DNA of 64,000 nucleotides from Chlamydomonas sphaeroides (GCA_001662425.1 BDDC01000025.1:62001-126000), one strand, 5' to 3'. Shown: positions 23,936 through 37,200, counted from the first letter of the stretch. Made by a program: numbers and translations. The notes: generated from the sequence alone by a model not told the origin.

Positions 23936-25072
23936 GCCACCAGCAAACCGCAACCCAATCCGCCGACCATCCCAGGGCTGCCGACCCACCATGGCGACCA
24001 CTGTCCAGCGCTGGCGCCAGCCGCTCGCCGTGTCCGCCACGGGCTGCGGTCGGGTGGGAGATCATGGGAAAGCACGGCAACCAAGGGACGCGCGTCAGGC
24101 AACGCTTCGAGCGGACAGGCCGAACGAACGGCCGCCGAGGCCCCTGCGGCACACAGGCGGCCGCTCCACCGAGAACGGCCGCCGCGCGCTGACCAGGGTT
24201 GAGCGGGCAGGGCCTTTCCAGCCGCTGCCATGGGCCCCATGGGGGGCTGGGCGTAGTCAGCGCCCGCCAAGCTTGCTTTGTTGCTCGGCCACCGCCATGG
24301 CTGCCCCTGGAAGGCGACGGCGGCGGCGGTCGCCCGGCCCTGCGCTCGACGCCTCCCGCACCTGTGCCACGGCGCCAGCATCTGCTGCTGCCGCGCCGGC
24401 GGCGGCGCCGACAGCCACTGGCTCGAACTTTGGGTCAATGAGTAGCAGGTCTGCCTCGTCATAGCTCTGCGCGACTGAGAACAGCGCGAGGCCCGTCGCC
24501 GCTAGCTACGTGCGGTGGAGAGCGTAGGGCGTGGAGAGGGCCAAGTGCAGGGGCCAGGATAAGGGCGCAGGGGTGCTAAGCAGCGGGTCAAGGTAAAGTG
24601 GCGCACGGCAAGTGCAGGCAGGCGCGTGGGTTGTGGGCGGCAAGGGGAAGGTCGCGGGTGCCAAAGGCTCTTGCTGCGCGAGGCGGTGGGCCGAGCGCAG
24701 GCTGGCTCTCATCAGTCCGTAACGGGCGTGAAGGCAAGCAACGGGAGGTGTTCCAAGCTGGTAATCAGCTTCCGACCGACGTGGGCTGGCCTCACCCGCT
24801 CAGGGCTCCGGGCGCGGGGAGCCGGGTTGGTCGTGGTCGTGGTTGTGACGGGGCCATCACCCGCGCGGCGTCGCACGGCCGTGCGACCGCGCGTCGCTGT
24901 GGCCGGCGGCTGCGCGAAGCTGAGCTTGTTGTTCCGAGCCTGCGATGGGGAAGAGAGTTGCGTGTCAGAAGTCGCGGTAAGCCGTCGCGGCTGTCGCGTC
25001 CACCCAAATGCCGCGACCGCAGCTATGCGTGCGAGCACCAAGGCTCACCCTTGCGACCGCGAATTGCTCCAT
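19886..25072 (-). CDS. PHT4: PHT4/ANTR-type plastid anion (phosphate) transporter, MFS
   Basis: Fifteen exons: 25049-25072, 24796-24939, 24362-24466, 23698-23845, 23343-23452, 22905-23047, 22537-22610, 22234-22285, 22037-22078, 21680-21833, 21382-21465, 20916-21053, 20576-20677, 20240-20386, 19886-19996; 525 residues. Residues 1 to about 90 (MEQFAVAR..ARNNKLSFAQ..) resemble a transit peptide. The MFS core starts near 118 with LCNLDRVNMSIALLPMS (123-139) and continues with SFFWGYLLTQVAGG, GEGVAMPSMN, ERSRSLALVYSG, ILSHFCHNWGLFILLTWMPA, IGFLGPAFFLSQLG and DAFSQAGLYANHADI, all hallmarks of the plant PHT4 family (SLC17-related). About 12 membrane helices are expected, in the plastid envelope or thylakoid. 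Known members move phosphate or organic anions with H+ or Na+; the substrate here is inferred. The first three exons rest on splice signals and phase, not on homology. Confidence 0.92.
23901..23933. repeat. (CAG)11 microsatellite in PHT4 intron 3
   Basis: Eleven CAG triplets lie inside the intron 23846-24361 of the minus-strand transporter, so the transcript carries (CUG)11. Confidence 0.9.
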
Positions 25073-27615
25073 AGCAAAGCGTCGGGGGCAGCGTTGAAGC
25101 CTGGGGGTTGGGTCCGTCGGACGTTGGACGCGGCCGAGAATGCATGCTGCGTTAGAACGACCTCAGCAAATCGCCCGGTGTCCAGAGTGCTTCAAATCGG
25201 CGCGACTTACATGGCGAGTTGATGGGAGGCTTGGCAACGCGGTGTTGTGCTGGGCGACGCGGCTGGACTTGTTAACGCTCCAGACGGCACCATAGTTCTG
25301 CGCTGATGAAGAATCTAAACAACCGAGTGTAGAAACGACGCCAGCGTCAAGCAGGCCTCGGGATTGCCTGCTGCAGAGAGCCGAAAGTAGGTCTGCGACT
25401 GGGGTTCTCGAACGCAGTGAGCAGCAGGGGCTCGCGCACGCAGTGGAACAACGCAGAGTAATATGCGGCAAACGGGCTTTGAATAGGGTATATGCGGATT
25501 GCCACTCGGGCCTGTTGTGCCGCATGGCGCCGCGCCAAGTCAGCTCCGCGTGTGGCCTGCGGGGCGGCAGCCGGCGGCACCCCCGGGCAGCCGGCGGCAG
25601 CCCCGGCCACCGCCCAGGGCCCCGAAGCCAGCTCCATGGACACGATCACCAGAGCAGCACCTGGGCTCTAGCCAGCGAGAGGCATACAGGGGAACCCAGG
25701 ACGGCCGCTGGCCTGCCTTCTTCCTGTAGAACCAGCCCTCGCAGGCCGCACCCAGGGCCGTCCAGGGGCTTGGCACGGTGGCGGAGTGCAGCATGCTGTC
25801 GGTCGCCGGGCCGGCGCTTACACCATTGTGCACGGCGCAAGCGCTATGCAAGGCAGCCGCAGGTGCGCAGGAGGAGCTCGATAGAACTGCAGGGAAATCC
25901 AGCCGTTGTCTGAAACTTCAAGGGCCGCCGCTTGCACCTCTCAAGCTCGCAGCGTCATCGGTGTGCCGAGCAAGCCCAAGTACGCAGCCCCTCCTGCCTG
26001 TTTTCTTTGGGCGTAGCCCTGTACCCCTCTACGGAAGTGACCGTTGGACTGCTTGGCCAGATGCTGTGGTAGGCTGCTGGCAGTATCTCCCGTTGCTTTG
26101 TGGGCGAAGCGAGGTGACTGGGAGCGGGAGCGGGCAGGGCTCACAGTCTTACAGGCTCGCTGGACCTTGCAGGAGCCAGCCAGCGCCAGCAGCCGTGGTG
26201 CTTCACGCCACACACACGCGTCCGACCCGTCCCCCGTCGAATATCAAGGACCATCCGCAGCCGCCGGCCCACAACCACGCCTGCCACTCGGTATAACGAC
26301 TCAAGGAACCGGCTCCCACGAGCCGGGCACGGGCCTCGGGCCCAGGCATGCATCCCGCCACAACACATACGCTACAGCTGTCCGCAGGAGCGGCGCCGAC
26401 ATCTCCCCCACTCAGTCGCTGCAAGAAGCCACTACGCCCAACGCCGCCCGTGCGCTGCGTCCGCAGATAGTCACCCTGAAGAGCCACCTGCCGCCTATTA
26501 ACGTCGGCGCTACGCCTGCCGCCGCCGCTGCCTTTCCCACGACGTCGCAGCAGGGCGCTAGCCAGAGCACACGTTGGGTAATGTTCACGGCCGCATTCAC
26601 ATACCTTGCCGCGTCGCACTATCGAGAAATCCATCCATCCCCAGCTGCGCAGTCGCCAGCCTGCGCTGCATTCGTACCACAGACATTTGCTGCAATTTAC
26701 GGATGCCGTACACGGGCCTTCGGATACGACAGCATAGGATCACGCAACGCACCGACGTCTCGACGAAACCACGCCAAGCCCGGCGTGGGCCGCGGCGCTC
26801 ATCACACTCACCAGAGAGTCGGTCAGTCAGTCAGAGTGATAGGTGTGCACACGGATCAAGGCGCGGCGCTGGTAGGCCATTAGCAGGTCGCCGACGTCCC
26901 CCATACTCACATAGCCAGCACGCTAGCACAGCGGCTCGCGTCGCACGGTTGAAGCGACGCAGCCAGCTGTCATGCGCGCTTGGCCGCCTCAAGTCTTTCG
27001 AGGCACGACGACGCAGCCCAGCCAAAACCCCTCGGCGAACCCGCCGGCGCGCCACCGCAGGGGGCCACAGTGGCAGGCGGCCCTGCCCCAGCCCATAACC
27101 AAGGACAGCAGGAACACCACGACAGGGCCAACGCGACGGGTGCCCCATCGGAAGCGACGAGTCCCTTGCGCCGCCCAAACCATGCCGCAGCAATGCAGCC
27201 TGCGCCCCCAGCGCCACCACGTCAGCAACGGGCAGACATCACCATTAATACCCGCCAATCACCTTGCAGCCAGTACCGAAGAAAGGGGCCCTCAATCCGG
27301 AGCCCCCCATATAAACCGCTCGCGAAATTGGACTAATAGCACGCCTAGGGGCCGCAGCGCCCTGCGCCGCATGCACGGTGACACGGCCGCAGCGGCCTCA
27401 TCCGCACGTGCCTGGGTCACATGCGCCGTGTGCACGTGCATGCGGCCGGCCCCCGGTCACGGTCCATGCTTAATCTCCTCTCGTTGTTGCGCGCGTGTTG
27501 CGGGCGAAAAGCACCAGCGCCGGCCCAACCAGCCCTGGCCCCAGCTCCATGCGCGATGCCGTCCACCCGCACTCCCACCGCTGAGCTGCCGGCCGCCGCC
27601 CCGTGCCCCCACACC
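25073..27615. other. Intergenic region between PHT4 and kinase genes
   Basis: About 2.5 kb. It must hold the PHT4 promoter (right of 25072) and the kinase 3' UTR (left of 27616). Long reading frames are present on both strands, as expected for GC-rich DNA, but none resembles a known family. Confidence 0.4.
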
Positions 27616-30600
27616 TCATGCGCCCACGCGCGCCTGCGCCAGCCCCGACGGCGACAACGAGTCGCCCTCCCCAACCTCGGCCACCGCATCCACGTTGCCC
27701 ACGCCGCCCATGCCGCGCGCAGTGGACATCTGCCGCAGCGGCGACGGCTGCAGTGGGCCATGCGTGCTACCAGCCCGGACCTGGCCGCCACCGCTGCTGC
27801 TGACCCCACCGCCACTGATGCGGTCGGCCTTGCCGGCCGCCGCCGCCGCCTGTTGCTGCTGCTGCTGCAGCGACAACGGCACCTGCGGCGAGAACCCGTT
27901 CCCGCCACCACTGCCGGGAGCGCCGACTGGTGACAGCGCAGCCCGTGGCGACGTCGCGGCCGGTACCATGCCCGCCTCCGTGTACGCCCGCATCGGCTGC
28001 TGCGGCGCCACGCGCTGCTGCGGCAGCGGCGCCGTGTTGCCCGCACTGGGCTGCGCCACGCCGCCATCGCGGCTCGTTGTCGCCAGCGGCGCGGCTGGCT
28101 GCTGCACGGGGCTGCTGCCCATGAGCCCCTCCAGCCCCGGCAGCGACGGCTGCATCGCCTTGCAGTAGCGGCGCTGGATCTGCTCCAGCTCACCCAGGAT
28201 CTCCGTGAACGTGGGCCGCGAGGCCGGGTCAGCGGCCCAGCAGCGCTTGGCCAGGCTCGCATACTCGGGCGGCGTCGCGTCGGGGAACACGGGCCGCAGC
28301 CCCTCGTGCGCCACCTTTGCCAGGATGAGCTTGTCGCGCACACGCTTCTCGCGCCCCGACGTGAACAGGTCCGAGTAAAGACGGCTGCCTAGGAGGGCGG
28401 AGAGCGGAGGGCGGAGGGAGGGCAGCGGGGCGGTGTGGGGATTGCGTAACAGGAGCGGGGGCCCGGTGGAAAGAGCTTGCCCCGGCAGCGCTGACACGGG
28501 GCTGCTGGGCCTCGAAGATTGCAGCCACAAGCGGGTAGCCTATGTAGTCCCCACCACACTCGGGGCGCACCTGTGAGCATCTCCCACATGACAATGCCGT
28601 AGGCGTAGGCGTCGCTGCGAGGGTGCGTGCGGCGCAGGTGAGATGAGGAGTTGTACAAACCGGACGAGGAGGCGACAAGGACAATGCAAAGGTCCCGTGG
28701 CTGGCCAACATGCCGATGTTGCGGGAGGGGGTGGTGGGTGTGAGGTGCGGGACCAGGGGAGCGGTAGGTCTGCAGTGGAGCTACCACGAATTACGAATCT
28801 GCAGCGGCCTACGCTAGGCAGGGTTTGTATGTTGGTTGCTCGGCACGCTGCGGCACAATGATTCGCGCACAGTCGAACAATTGGACAAGCGTAGAATGCG
28901 AAAAACTTACGCGGCCTTCGTGACGCGCTTGTGCGTGACGATCTCAGGTGCGATGTGGGTCACGGTGCCGCCCAGCTCGCCCATGAGGGGCCCGTCGCTG
29001 GTAAGCAGCTCGCTCAGCCCGAAGTCCGACACTTTGATCGTGAAGCCGCGAGGGTCACCGGGGCTCGCCTGCGCCACACGGAGGCATGGGACGCACAAGC
29101 GGCTCGGCGAACGGATAACGCCTCGCTGACCGGCCACAAGGATTTGCTGCAGCGGTGTGGAGACCCAAGCCTCGGCAGCAACCACGGCCCCCATGGCGCT
29201 GCCTGTGGCGGCCTTCCCATAGCCCTTGCCCGTGCCTTGCCGTCCTCCTAGCTGGCCGGCCCGGGCCCCGAAGCCGCAGCTAGCCCCGAGCCAGGCAGCC
29301 CCCATGTCTGCGACCCTCCTGCCCCCCACCGGCCCACCTTGAGCAGGATGTTCTCCGGCTTGAGGTCACAGTGGATGAAGCCCATGGTGTGCAGGTACTG
29401 CAGCGACGAGGCCACCTCCAGCAGCGTCGCGAGCGTCGTGGAGAACTCCACCGGGCCCGTCGCCGCGCTGCCGAGGAGCATGCCCAAGCTGCTGCTGCCG
29501 CCGCCGCCGCCAGAAACCACTGGCGGCGGCACCGTGGAGGACGCCGCAGCCGATCCGTTGGGAGATGGCCCGTTCGCGCCATTGGCCGCGTCGGCGGCTG
29601 TCGGGCTGGCCCCTGCCGAGGGCTGGCCGTCAGCGATTGCGGGCTCGGCCAGGCCGCCGGCCAGCTGCTGTTGCTGCTGGCGCTCGCGCTCGGCTTGCTG
29701 AACGCTGAGCTGCTGGGCGTAACGGCGCTCGGCCACATAGTGGTGCAGCGGGCCCAGGTTGCAGTACTCCATGATGATCACCTGTACGGCGCGCAGGTCG
29801 TGCGTCACATGCAGTCGAGCTAAAGGCAAGGCATGGCGATGGCCGGCAAGCGACCACAGAAAACAGTACAGCGAGGGCAAGCAGGCAGCCCGACACCTCA
29901 GCCCTACCTGACACCGGGCCCCCGTGTCCGACGGTGGCGGCGCCTGCGCAGCGGCGGCGTCCACCCCCTGCGCCAGCCCGGTGCCGCTGCCGCCCGCGTT
30001 GCTGTTCCCGCTCGAGGCGGGTGGGTCCGCCAGCGTCGTGGCGGCCGGCACGAACCTGCGGCCGCAGGGAGAGCCACCGCCTCAGCAACAGTGTCTGCAC
30101 CGTGGCCGCATGTTAGCGGCAAGGACCCGACCGGCTTTACTGTTGCTTACGGAGCCGTGCAAACCGCAACTAGCTCAAAGAACTAGGCCCGAGCCGACCC
30201 CGCTGTCCGCACCTGATCAGCCGCTTTGACAGCTTGACCACGACCACGTCCGTGAAGGTGGCGTAGACCATGACGATGTTGGGGTGGCTCACGCTCTTGG
30301 TGACCGCCAGCTCCCAGGCCGTGCGCATGGCGCGCCGGCCCTCGGCCTGCTGCCGCATCACCTTCACCGCCACCACCAGGCCCTTCCACAGCGCCACGTA
30401 CACCGAGCCGAACGCGCCCTGGCCGGCCTTGGCGATCACCTGCGGCGGGGCAAGGGGACGAGAAGAGGAGAGAGTTATAAGGGTTCGGGCGTGTCAGGCT
30501 GTGCGCGTCGTTGCAATTAAACAGTGTATGACTCTGCGCAGGCGTCCCTTACCCCAAACATCGGCATAGGCCAAGCGAAGCGTCTGGCTAGTCCCATGCG

Positions 30601-33600
30601 GCCCATGCGGATTCCCACGCAAGCTGTTCCATCCAGCTGCACGTGTGTAGCGCGACAGCGCGACCACCCACGGCGACGCTGCAAGGCTACTTAACTTGCA
30701 ACCCCGCTGCGACTTCCCGCCCGCCCCCCGTCGTCCGCGCCGAGGCCGTACCTGGATCTCCTCGTACGCCGAGCCCACCTCCGCCACCTGCGACGCCGCT
30801 GACGCGCGCTGGTGCTGCGCGATGGCGGTCTGGTACGCCCGCACCAGCGCGCTCGTGGACACGCTGTCGGATCGGACCATGACCGTGTACCGCAGCTGTC
30901 GGCCGGACGGGTCCGTGGGCGCGGCCGTAAGGTTGCCACCGCCCGTGAGGGCATCCAGCTGCCCGCTGCCACCCACGCCCAGCGTGCCGTGGCCGGTGAC
31001 CGAGCCACCGCCGAGCGACGACTGCGCGTCCGTGGTGTCCAGGGGGCCCCCGTAGCCGGGCCCTGTGCTGGAGCCGTTGGCGCCGTGGCCGGTGGCGGTG
31101 GCTCCCGAGAGCATGTTGAGGTGCGGCATGGCGAGCAGCTGCGCCCAGAAGAGCGTGGGGTCGTCCACACCGGCGCCGGCGGCCGAGGAGACCTGCTGGA
31201 TGAGGTGGACCACCTGGCAGGGAGCGGCCAGTTGGACCGCGGCATGGGAGAACGTCACGCAGTCAGTACCTGCCCATCCGCCTCGCTTAGCCGAGGCGCG
31301 GCTGCGACGTTTGGTAGGAGACCTTCCCCCGACACCTAAGGAACCGGATGGCGCCAAATGCGGCGCTCTGTGCCTAGTGGGCTTCAGCCAGAGCGCTTAC
31401 CATACCAACACTGCACCTTCCTCCTTCCCCCGGGCTGCCGTACGTTAATCGTTGCACGCAGGGGCTGGCGGACTCACCTGTCTCGCGACCGTATGCAGCA
31501 GCAGCGGAACTGAGGCCTTGGCGGTCTGAGCCAGCATGTTGGGATTGAGGCGCGAGCTGGACAGCCACAGGATGGCGCCCAGGTGTCGCCCCGCGTGGGC
31601 GATGGGCGCCGCCACCACCCTGCAATCGGGCGACAAGGGTAGGACTGTCGCCGGCAGCAAAGACACCGCCCATGCATCCATGCGGCAGCGCCCACGGGCT
31701 GTGCACAATCCTATGCTGCAGCATACTGCATTTCATACTGTCGCCGCCACAGCATGCAACTCACCAAGTAGGGTTCGTGACGCGCGCCTGCTCCATGAAC
31801 ACGTCCTTCCACGGCTCGCCATACTTCTTGAGCGCCGCCATCACGTCCGCCACGAACAGCAGCTTGGAGCCTTCCGCCAGGCAGCGCCGCGTGAGCGTGT
31901 TGGACAGCGACATGTGCGTGCCCAGCAGGCCCTCCTCCAGCGGCTGTGCGGCGCAGCGCAGCGAAGGTAGTTGGGAGCAGGTTGCGCATGTCCATTTGAC
32001 TCCACAACACTGGGCATGCTGGGATGAGGGACGGCTAGGGCAAGAACTCGATGTTGCCGGCCCTAGAGACGTCAAGCCATACGCAGCCCAGCCCCAGCCG
32101 CTGGACCGTACAAGCGCCCGCCTGCATCCTGCGCGCCACGCCACGCACCAGCTTGCTGCCCGTCATGGACGACGCGAGCTGCCCCACCAGACCACGCGAT
32201 GCGAAGGATGGGTCACGCCGCAGCCCCGACGCCAGCTCCGGTTCCACCGTCGCGCTGCTGCGGCGCTGCGTCACGCTGTACGCCGAGCCGCTGCGCATGC
32301 CGCCCGACACGAGGACGTCGATCGAGTTCACTGGGTCAAAGGCCCGCAGCGCGCCCACCGAGCGCGACAGCACCATGGCCGCGGACTGATCTGAGGGCCG
32401 AGTACATGATGTGGGTCGGGCAGGGGCACACGGCATGTGGGTCGGGCAGGGCCGAAGACATGTGGGTTGGGCGGCACATGCTACCGTAACGCCATGCATG
32501 CCGCCGCCGGCAGATGCCTGCAGCGCTACGCATGCAACGGCGCGGCGCACCTGGCGCCAGGAGCACGAGTCGAGCCTCCGTGTCGTCTGGGTGGCACCAG
32601 TCGAACCAGCTGTCGAGCTCAGAGGAGATGATCCAGGCCAGCTGGTTCAGCCCAAAGGCCGTCTGGATCTTTTCCGTGAAGTTGACCAGCTTCAGCGCCG
32701 CCGTCTCCGAGAGGTACAGCGACAGAAGCGGCATATACGCCCCCAGCCAGCGGTGGTCCAGCAGGTTTGGAATGGGCTCGCTGTGCGCCAGCAGCAGAGC
32801 GCCGACCACGGTGTGCCCCTGCAATCACGGCACCACAGAACGGCGACGACGCTCCGAGGCTTAGCATGGAGAGTGGGAACGATTTCGAACGCTGCACTGC
32901 CCGTGCCAGAGGCTATGCGCGCTGCGGGCCGATACGAGTGCTTGGCGACTTGGCACATGCGCAGGACTAGGGGTATTGCAGAGCAGCCCCCCCATCGCGC
33001 TCCACGGGACATCCTCCGCAGATGGCGCCGCCAGACACGCTGCGACCACACGCCCTGCCAGCGCTACAGAGGCCATTCCGGCCGACCCACTTGGTAAAGG
33101 GGCAGCATGAAGAAGGCCTGGCAGCCCGCTTGTGTGTGAAGCAGCTGAAAGTCTGCCGGGATGATACGTTGGTGTGCCGTGGTGTTGTTGGCCCGGGGAA
33201 CCTGGGTTTGCACAGGCACGTTGTCGCAACCCATCAGGAGCCGACATAGCAGTAGACGGGCACGGATGGACAAGTTGATGCACATAGAACACGAGTAGTA
33301 CTACAGCTGCTGCAAAACCACGGCTTTTCTGGACCGCCTCGTCACGTTCCTTCGTAAACCCATGCGGCATGGACCATGTCACCGTGTGCCCTGGAGACAC
33401 GCTTGTGCTGTTCATTGCAAGTGGGGCCTCACCACAGTGTACGACGGTGTACGGCTGCTGGAGACGTGCGCGGCGCTAGGCGTCTCGGCGGCATGGCACA
33501 GCTCCCAGCCGCTTTTCCGCAGGGCTGCGCACTGCGGCGAAGCGCTGTTGGGCACCATTTTGCAGAAGCGCCGAGAGGTAGTGAAGATGTAGAAGCTGTA

Positions 33601-34228
33601 GGGGATATGCGGGGGTAATGCAGGGCCGTACGTATCAGCCACGGCGTAAAGCCGTACTCGCTGTACTGCCAGCTGTGCCCACGGGATGCGGGCGGCGCCA
33701 CGGGTACGGACCTTGCAGCGGTGATGCCGAGGGACCCGACGAGCGCGTCTGCGCTCTTTGTCAGGCAGGCCCACACATCATTACTCCGCACGCCGGGCGC
33801 TGCCGAGAGCAGCTTCGCAAGCGGGGTGGCAAAGGGTGCAAGGTGTGTCGAAGGGTGTCGTCGGGGACACCGCCGCGTGGACCAGCAGGCATGCCGCAGC
33901 AACTCCAAAGTTCGTAGCGGCTGTCGCACTCAAAGTGGCCAGACACGCAGCGTGCCCCCGCATTGCTTGCTCATTCTTGTCAGACCCAACAAACCTGCAG
34001 GAGCTGAGTCGGAATATTTCCTCGACTGAATGAGGTGCTCTGATCATCTGCGGAGCTTGCTGGAGCAGCAACAAGAGGCGCCTGGGCGGCGCTCTGTGCT
34101 GCGGGCTGCACGATAGGCTCCGCGACTGGTTCTGGCTGCGCAGCCTTCTCCTCAATTTGTGAGAATTCGGCAGGTTGCGAAGGGGCAGCAGGAGGCGGGG
34201 CCCCGCCGAAGCAGCTGAACAAGCCCAT
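27616..34228 (-). CDS. GAF-like region / protein kinase, putatively N-acylated
   Basis: Fifteen phase-consistent exons: 33995-34228, 33632-33920, 33433-33524, 33091-33201, 32551-32818, 32083-32390, 31765-31943, 31478-31619, 30752-31213, 30213-30439, 29908-30055, 29338-29781, 28911-29068, 28571-28614, 27616-28388; 1292 residues. It starts MGLFSCFGG, a likely myristoylation/palmitoylation signal. Residues about 80-560 resemble GAF-type sensor modules (for example GHTVVGALLLAHSEPIP and GRHLGAILWLSSSRL). The kinase domain starts near 696: GQGAFG loop 701-706, VAVK lysine 721, DFG 983-985, APE 1008-1010, and WEMLTG and RPTF in the C-lobe. Serine/threonine (TKL-like) specificity is inferred. The catalytic loop is HCDLKPEN (957-964), lacking the HRD arginine. 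Large Gln/Gly/Ser/Ala-rich inserts lie in and after the N-lobe, and a 180-residue low-complexity tail follows. Exons 2 and 3 are the least certain. Confidence 0.85.
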
Positions 34229-37200
34229 GCTCCTCTTAGCGGCCACCCGCACCAAAAGCCAGACTCCTCAGCCTTTGCCAGAGGTCATGTCTACTGCGCC
34301 TGGTTCCTGGTGCGCCGCTGGGGCAAAGGCGCCCCCGTTCCCCTGCGCTCCTCGGCAAGAGCACAGCTGTTGCCGACGTACTATTCCAAGTACAAACGCA
34401 AGGGTTGGGTAGGAAACGATACAAGAGCTCGGTCACCGCAAATATTACAGTCGAGTAAGGCTATAGAGTCTATAACCACAGCGTAAATGGTCGTTGTCAA
34501 CGAATATTGGTTGGTGTTGCGTTGTGGTTGTGCAGGGATGCTGCTCCGATATCAGTAACGGGAGGAGGACTGGTCGAGTATGCCAGTCATTGGCCCCCCC
34601 TTGGCCCCCTCTACCTTCCGCCACAGCGCTAGGACTACCCTAGAACCACGTGAATAGAATGCTACGACGCATGTTACCAACCTGATTACCTACAAAACAA
34701 CAGTGCATCGGTGCAAGGAATGCGACGACTCCAACTGTGAATTGCTCAGGGTATGTGACGCCCATGGATATGCAGCATAGAGTGCTATTATATATGCCTA
34801 AGGATAACTGGATGAATCCCCCAGAAAAAGTGTGCCCCCTCGGGCCTCCCAGCCCAGCTGCCGAGGATGCCCATACGTCGACGTCGCCGTTAACTTCAGT
34901 CCGGCGTGGGGGATAAAAGCACCCGGGCGCGCGATGGTGCACGGGCACAACCAAGTGTGGGGTCGGGGAGTGTGTCGGGGCCTGTTAGGGGCCTTCGCAG
35001 GGCCTTCGGGGGTTGGTCTCAGGCAGGGGAGGTCTCCCCTGGTCTCAGGCACCCAATTGCCAGTCGGACGCAGATTAGTCTACGTCCCAAAGTCTTGTCT
35101 CTTCACCGGCACCTCGCTACGCGCTGCCCGGTAGTTGAGCTTGAGTCGGGACGCATGAGCACGGCCGTGGTGTGTGGGCGGTACAGGGCGGTATCTGCCC
35201 GCTCTGCGCCCTGGTATTGCGACAGCAGGAGCCAGGGCACCCCCACCCGCCACCTTGTGTACGGTAATGTGTAGCTGAGTGACGACGGGTAGGCCAGCGC
35301 GTGGCACGGAGCGGATTGAGGCTTGAGTGCGGAAGTAGCTACGAGCACCGCCATGCACGCTCATAGAGAGGAGGCCTGCTTCCCCCTGTCCCAGACCCTG
35401 CTGTCGCGACTCGACCAACCAGGGGGAGTTTGGGCGGAGCCCCCGTCGCGCAGAAGCTAGGGGCGCGGAGCCCCGGAAGACACGCGGGTACCACTAGGCA
35501 CCCGGCCTGTGTACGAAAAAGCACCTTTTCTCGACCGCCAGAACCCGCTTGGGGGCAAATCTCTTCAAAGTTGCCACCGGCCTAGTGCCCTAAGCCCCCG
35601 CAATTCGGTAGTGCTCTACAATTCTGGCATAGTAGCATTCTTGCAGAAATCTGCCACCAGATGGTGATGGGCATTTCCGTGCGGGGGGTCAAAAGAGAGA
35701 GTTCAGGGGGATCCCAAGCTGCATGGACCCCGGCACCGTGCGGGATCAGTTTGAAATATCTCACTAAGGTCCCACAATTGCTTTGGCACCCTTAGGAGCG
35801 CGTTGCTAGCTCGCTATGGACGGGAACAGGTGGGACGTGGCTCAGGGGCTGCCAGGGGGCCAGGGGGCATGTCGGCGGCCAGCGTCCCCAAACGGCCAGG
35901 GCTGACCCAGAGCCTTTCCAGCGGCTATATATGCCATCAGGATGCACGCGGTGTGGTCGGCAGGCCTCTTTCGTGTGGTCAAGCTGCCCGTGAAATTGCG
36001 CATGCCAACCACCGACTTCCTACAGAGGGCTCCGAGGGGCCGTCTCAGCGCATGAATGATCTCTATATGACATGGGAAGTCATCTAATTTCTTATGGCGC
36101 ATGCTCCGTGCATCTGTGGCGACATGCACAAGCATGTCGCGACTGCCGAGCGAGCTGAGGTCCACAGCTGCTCCTCGAGGTGTCGTATGCCATATCATAG
36201 TGTAGAATGAAGAATGGGCGCCTGTCGCGCTGGTACACACGGACCCCGCCCAGGAAGCCCCGAGTGGTACCCTCACGTACTCACCTCGTGGGCCCACAGC
36301 TGGCCCGTCAGGCCAACCGGGAACGCGCTCGCGCGTCAACATCCTCTCAGGGACTCCCTGGATGCTAGGATCCTCCTGCCTGCTTCCTCAGCCAAGGCCA
36401 GGAAGCGGGACAGCCGACCCCGCCCCTCGAAGCCGTTTAGGTGCCACCTCCGTCGCTCGACAGGTTCGCGCCCTTCCGTGCGCGGAGCGGGGATGGGCCT
36501 GCCCCCAGGCCAGCGGCCTCGCCGGATCAGCCAGCACTGCTTGCCTAGGCTACCTGCCTACTGCTAACATACATGCGCTTGCCAGGTGCGTTCCAAAGCC
36601 TTATGGCGTTGCTGGCACTTCCGCGCCGTGCCCACTAACCGCGAAGGACCCCAAGCTGTCCCGTGGCGGCCACCTTCACCTCCTCCATCACTCGAACCGG
36701 TCTAGTCTTACGAGTCCCCGGGCTGACAGTACTAGCGGTTGTCTCTAGTCCTCCACTGACTTCTACGCTGGTTCTACAGGAAGAGGTGCCACCTTGAAGT
36801 GCTCACAGCAATGGCACGGGCCTGTAAACCGAGACGCTTGCAGGGTGTTGGGTGCTTTTTACTTGAGAACCAGCGTGGAAGTCATTGGGTGCTTGCCTCG
36901 AGCCCCAGCAATCCGTGAGCCTTGCGCCAGGTCCCGTCACCATGCCCAGCAGAGCTTTGCCCCGCAGCCCGCACGGGTCCATCGGCTGCCTGGCCGAACA
37001 CGCCACGCCTGCAGAGCGCTTGACACGTGGCTTGACACGACAAACTTTGCTTTTTGCGTAAGCCGCAGCAGCGACGTGCCGCACGCGAGCCACGCCGCAG
37101 CCTCCGCTGCATCAGGTTACGTTGGCGCCCCTCTCGCCCACCCGCCCAGCGCCTGGGCCTCAAGGACACCCATGTCTCCACCACGGACGCGCCGAACACC

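Noticed and set aside
30541..30590. Small kinase exon reading LRLAYADVWG
   Set aside because: Phase runs cleanly from EEIQ (30752) to VIAKAGQG (30439), so this stretch is intronic.
33525..33660. Alternative kinase exon reading RVRLYAVADTYG
   Set aside because: It looks attractive, but would need an intron of about 47-51 bases before it; the chosen chain uses a 107-base intron and keeps all phases.
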